Source of the DNA: Clostridia bacterium
GTDB lineage: Bacteria > Bacillota_A > Clostridia > Oscillospirales > CAG-382
Assembly: GCA_017517985.1 (NCBI GenBank)
Contig: JAFWWX010000001.1
Span: forward strand, 1 to 8,712
Direction of reading: 5' to 3'
Length of the DNA stretch: 8,712 bases
Shown: positions 6,884-8,712 of the stretch, piece after piece
How positions within the stretch are numbered: position 1 is the first letter of the stretch
Layout: each line of letters starts with the position of its first letter
Notes under the pieces: generated by a model
Told to the model about the DNA's origin: nothing
Databases searched by the model: none
The model's input: the letters and a program-made list of their open reading frames with translations, nothing else
Program-made: the position numbers and the translations under genes

Positions 6884-6927
6884 AAACAAAAACGCCCTTG
6901 ACAGAAATATACACTCTGTCAAGGACG
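6884..6927 (-). terminator. T-box-controlled terminator
   Basis: On the minus strand CGTCCTTGACAGA (6927-6915) pairs with TCTGTCAAGGGCG (6905-6893) with one G-T pair and a 9-base loop, then TTTTTGTTT follows (6892-6884). It starts 28 bases after the T-box. Between them a second helix is possible, GGATAG (6957-6952) with CTATTC (6932-6927). That helix shares two G residues with the T-box and one C with this stem, so it could link the two alternatives. Confidence 0.85.
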
Positions 6928-7190
6928 AATAGGTACAAATAAAGTACGACACTATCCGCGGTGCCACCTTGATTCACGGTATGACCCGTGCGCTTAGCAG
7001 GATACCAACATATCCCCGGCAACTGACGTATGCCAACACGTTGCAGAATACTTTGGGAAATCCCATTTGACTGCACCCTCAGCGGTCCATTTGACAACTT
7101 GTTTCTTACCTGACTCTCAGCACCACAGGTTCTCTGTAAAGGCATCATTGCCGTTATCTCCGCTTCAACGGTTTGAAGTATTAAATTATA
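6884..7190 (-). promoter_or_regulatory. Tryptophan T-box leader (tRNA-Trp sensing riboswitch)
   Basis: Stem I can be built from AGCGG (7164-7160) with CCGCT (7085-7081) and GGCAA with TTGTC above it. These leave a specifier loop whose 3' side reads AAATGGA; UGG (7089-7087), followed by a purine, is the Trp codon. The apical part contains AGAGAACC and GTGGTGCTGAGAGTC, resembling the conserved AG/GNUG elements. The T-box itself is AAGGTGGCACCGCGG (6970-6956), and CCGTG (6979-6975) can pair with its end to form the antiterminator. UGGC (6966-6963) would pair with the GCCA 3' end of a tRNA with discriminator G, as bacterial tRNA-Trp has. Uncharged tRNA-Trp should promote read-through into trpB. 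The specifier, acceptor match and downstream gene all agree on tryptophan. Confidence 0.95.
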
Positions 7191-7194
7191 TATT

Positions 7195-7223
7195 ATTATA
7201 CGCCCAATTATCTATTTTGTCAA
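7195..7223 (-). promoter_or_regulatory. Consensus sigma-70 promoter for the trpB transcript
   Basis: On the minus strand TTGACA (7223-7218), a 17-base spacer and TATAAT (7200-7195) match the housekeeping consensus at all twelve positions. Transcription should begin near 7188, about 25 bases before the base of T-box stem I. Such a strong promoter fits control by termination instead of initiation. Confidence 0.92.
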
Positions 7224-7409
7224 TGGGGGTGCGAGTTGTTACGATTTGTTGATATATATTGTTTCAAATGCATCTTAACTTAACTCTCTGTCCAAAATAA
7301 GTATTGGTGGGCAAAACTGACCTTTTATGAATGCTCATTAGAAAAGCAGGGGTAAGATATATTTCCTTCTCGCTCCTATCGTTCAATATTTAGTTTATCA
7401 AATACTTAT

Positions 7410-7571
7410 TTATATTAAAAGGGTATCTATTACCATCGTATCATCATTCTGCTTCTGGATTTCTTTTAATTCTTCTTCCGTATATTGTTTCTTTAACTTT
7501 CCACCGCATTGGGGGCATTTCTTTTCTTTTAGGTCATATTTCTCTTTGCAATTTTCACAAATCTTATACAT
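7410..7571 (-). CDS. Small zinc-ribbon protein
   Basis: A 53-aa protein with two CxxC knuckles, CENC (5-8) and CPQC (19-22, followed by GG), ten residues apart: a typical zinc-ribbon layout. The remainder is charged and probably helical (KKQYTEEELKEIQKQ) with no membrane segment. The frame is open further upstream, but the ATG at 7569-7571 has AAGGAG with a spacing of 7-8 bases, and the family-like part begins exactly there, so the short form is chosen. It lies 49 bases after the ANTAR regulator on the same strand, probably in the same glnA transcript. The role is unknown; zinc ribbons of this size may bind nucleic acid or protein partners. No convincing terminator is seen in the 186 bases that follow. 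Confidence 0.72.
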   Translation of the reverse strand: MYKICENCKEKYDLKEKKCPQCGGKLKKQYTEEELKEIQKQNDDTMVIDTLLI

Positions 7572-7620
7572 AATCAATCTCCTTTTCAAATTCTTATGCA
7601 TTGGTGAGTTTATCAAAATT

Positions 7621-8205
7621 TTATGAATATGTTTTAATAATTTCTTCTGCAACAATCCGTTTTGAAATGCATCGGTCCATTGCCTGTTTTTCTATGTAAC
7701 GATGTGCCTCCGGTTCGTCCAATTTGAGTTCGCGGATAAGTATCCATTTTGCCCGGTTGACGATACGGATTTCTTCCATTTTTTCTTCAATGGATAGTGT
7801 TTTCTTTTCAGTCTTTCTAAGTTTTTCCCGTGCACTTGAAAGCCAGCTGAGAGCAATTGCCATTGTCGGCTTTGAGGTTGGCTTTGGAAGCACAAACACA
7901 CCGTGTTCTGCAACCTTGTCGTAGATTTCTTCTTGAAGTTCTGCCCGTACCATCAGGAGTACGACGGTCTCTTTTGAACTACCTGTGTCAATCGCAAAAC
8001 GAGTACCTATATCATCAGGGAGCGGAGAGTTGATGATAACAAAATCAAAAGCACGTTCGGCAAGTGCTCGCTTGGCGGCACTGATGTTCGATACGAAATT
8101 GGTTGGTGAATATTTTGAGGTAGGGAGCAGAGTGGAGAGTGCATCATTGAAGCCTTCTGCCGCCGAAACGATCAGAACGCTGTAAACTCGTTCTTTCAGA
8201 CTCAT
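7621..8205 (-). CDS. ANTAR-domain regulator with degenerate receiver, linked to glnA
   Basis: A 194-aa protein with a receiver-like N-terminus (about 5-122) and a C-terminal ANTAR RNA-binding domain (about 135-192, containing NRAKWILIRELKLDEPEAHR and ending in EEIIKTY). ANTAR proteins bind paired hexaloop hairpins in nascent RNA and prevent termination. The receiver seems unable to accept phosphate: the usual acidic pocket near residue 14 reads SAAE, and the phospho-acceptor aspartate position in DFVIINSPLP is N59. The conserved lysine is kept (K108 in LPKP). A strong AGGAGG (8215-8220) precedes the ATG by 9 bases. It follows glutamine synthetase by 36 bases. ANTAR regulators beside glnA are known in clostridia and are tied to nitrogen control, so regulation of glnA or related genes is likely. 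Its RNA target is not visible here and would be upstream of glnA. Confidence 0.9.
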   Translation of the reverse strand: MSLKERVYSVLIVSAAEGFNDALSTLLPTSKYSPTNFVSNISAAKRALAERAFDFVIINSPLPDDIGTRFAIDTGSSKETVVLLMVRAELQEEIYDKVAEHGVFVLPKPTSKPTMAIALSWLSSAREKLRKTEKKTLSIEEKMEEIRIVNRAKWILIRELKLDEPEAHRYIEKQAMDRCISKRIVAEEIIKTYS

Positions 8206-8241
8206 TTTTGCTCCCCTCCTTTTTTTGGCTGCTATTCAGCT

Positions 8242-8712
8242 TTATTTATTGCAGTAGATATCCAAAATTGCTGCAGGTATGTGTTCCTTGATAAAATCAC
8301 TTGTCGCAGCCGCCTTGCAAGCATCACTTAAACTTGAAGGCAGTTTCTTGAACTTTGCTAATGTCTCAGTATCGGCTTTGTATAGGTTAATATTGGCGGC
8401 TTCGGGCAAGTCAAGCTTATTTTTAAGTCCATTTAGTGCTGCATAAATCATAAGTGTAAATGCGAGGTACGGATTTGCCATCGGATCCGGTGAGCGGAGC
8501 TCTGCGCGACGGTATTCACCGACTGCCGCAGGAATACGGACAAGCTGAGAACGGTTTTCACTTGACCAGGAAACGTAGCCGGGAGCTTTATCTATTCCAA
8601 AGCGCTTATAGGAATCCTCAGTCGGGTTGAGAAATGCGGTCATTTCCACAACCTTATCAAGAACACCTGCGATCATATAGCAAAGGTTTTCCGAACTGTC
8701 ACTCGGTTTGAC
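8242..8712 (-). CDS. glnA: Glutamine synthetase, C-terminal part (truncated by the window)
   Basis: The C-terminal 156 residues of glutamine synthetase, which makes glutamine from glutamate, ammonia and ATP; the frame is open to the window edge (8712), so the gene continues outside. Family motifs: FLNPTEDSYKRFG, then APGYVSWSSENRSQLVRIP (the NRS...RIP active-site segment binding ATP and glutamate), and RRAELRSPDPMANPYLAF (the conserved R-x-E-x-R-x-PDP-x-ANPYLA block). The tail, with NLYKAD...LPSSL...FIKEHIP, follows the usual C-terminal pattern of GS type I. An internal ATG at 8674-8676 is not the start. It heads the nitrogen unit glnA, ANTAR regulator, zinc-ribbon gene on the minus strand. 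Confidence 0.93.
   Translation of the reverse strand, partial: VKPSDSSENLCYMIAGVLDKVVEMTAFLNPTEDSYKRFGIDKAPGYVSWSSENRSQLVRIPAAVGEYRRAELRSPDPMANPYLAFTLMIYAALNGLKNKLDLPEAANINLYKADTETLAKFKKLPSSLSDACKAAATSDFIKEHIPAAILDIYCNK

Noticed and set aside
6819..7148. 109-codon open frame on the minus strand through the trpB leader
   Set aside because: It runs through the T-box stem I, T-box and terminator hairpins, whose RNA structure explains the sequence; it has no recognisable domain and no reason to be translated.
7224..7409. Possible terminator after the glnA-ANTAR-zinc ribbon unit
   Set aside because: I found no stable hairpin with a T tract on the minus strand here; the transcript may end elsewhere or read into the trpB leader.
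7295..7411. 11-bp inverted repeat (7295-7305 with 7401-7411) flanking about 95 bases
   Set aside because: The arms are almost pure A/T plus one G or C, and such pairs arise easily in AT-rich spacer; no target duplication or enclosed gene supports a mobile element.
7572..7655. N-terminal extension of the zinc-ribbon gene to 7655
   Set aside because: It would overlap the ANTAR stop region and ignore the clear AAGGAG before the ATG at 7569-7571; the extra 28 residues have no family features.

Overview
The window looks like a chromosomal segment of an anaerobic, low- to mid-GC Firmicute, most likely a gut-type member of Clostridia. The reasons are the strong AGGAGG-type ribosome binding sites, a tRNA-sensing T-box leader, AT-rich spacers with intrinsic terminators, and a glutamine synthetase gene followed by an ANTAR-domain regulator, a pairing familiar from Clostridia. 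This is an inference from gene families; no rRNA or other taxonomic marker is present.

Region 1 (1-165): the last 27 codons of an unrecognised plus-strand gene converge on the sugar operon. A long hairpin between them should terminate both, and it includes the stop codon of the minus-strand gene.

Region 2 (161-5053): a compact minus-strand operon encodes a ROK-family sugar kinase, a SIS-domain phosphosugar isomerase-like protein and a GH38 alpha-mannosidase. It is read divergently from an AraC-family regulator across a short promoter region holding a -10 box for the operon, a full promoter for the regulator and a pair of short direct repeats that could be its operator. The likely picture is cytoplasmic hydrolysis of an imported alpha-mannoside, phosphorylation of the released sugar and conversion of the phosphosugar, under local control. 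No transporter is visible in the window. The ROK gene appears to start at an ATT codon and the SIS gene at a TTG placed directly after the ROK stop.

Region 3 (5054-5479): an AT-rich spacer with a 12-bp perfect inverted repeat of unknown role and the terminator of trpB.

Region 4 (5480-7223): a single-gene tryptophan unit on the minus strand. A consensus sigma-70 promoter is followed by a tryptophan-specific T-box leader (specifier UGG, T-box UGGC), the T-box terminator, a second strong terminator-like hairpin, a well-initiated 27-codon ORF with two adjacent Trp codons, and then trpB with its own terminator. trpA does not follow. The stacked leader elements are the most unusual part of the window.

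Region 5 (7410-8712): a minus-strand nitrogen unit contains the C-terminal part of a glutamine synthetase (glnA, cut by the window edge), an ANTAR regulator with a degenerate receiver domain, and a small zinc-ribbon protein.
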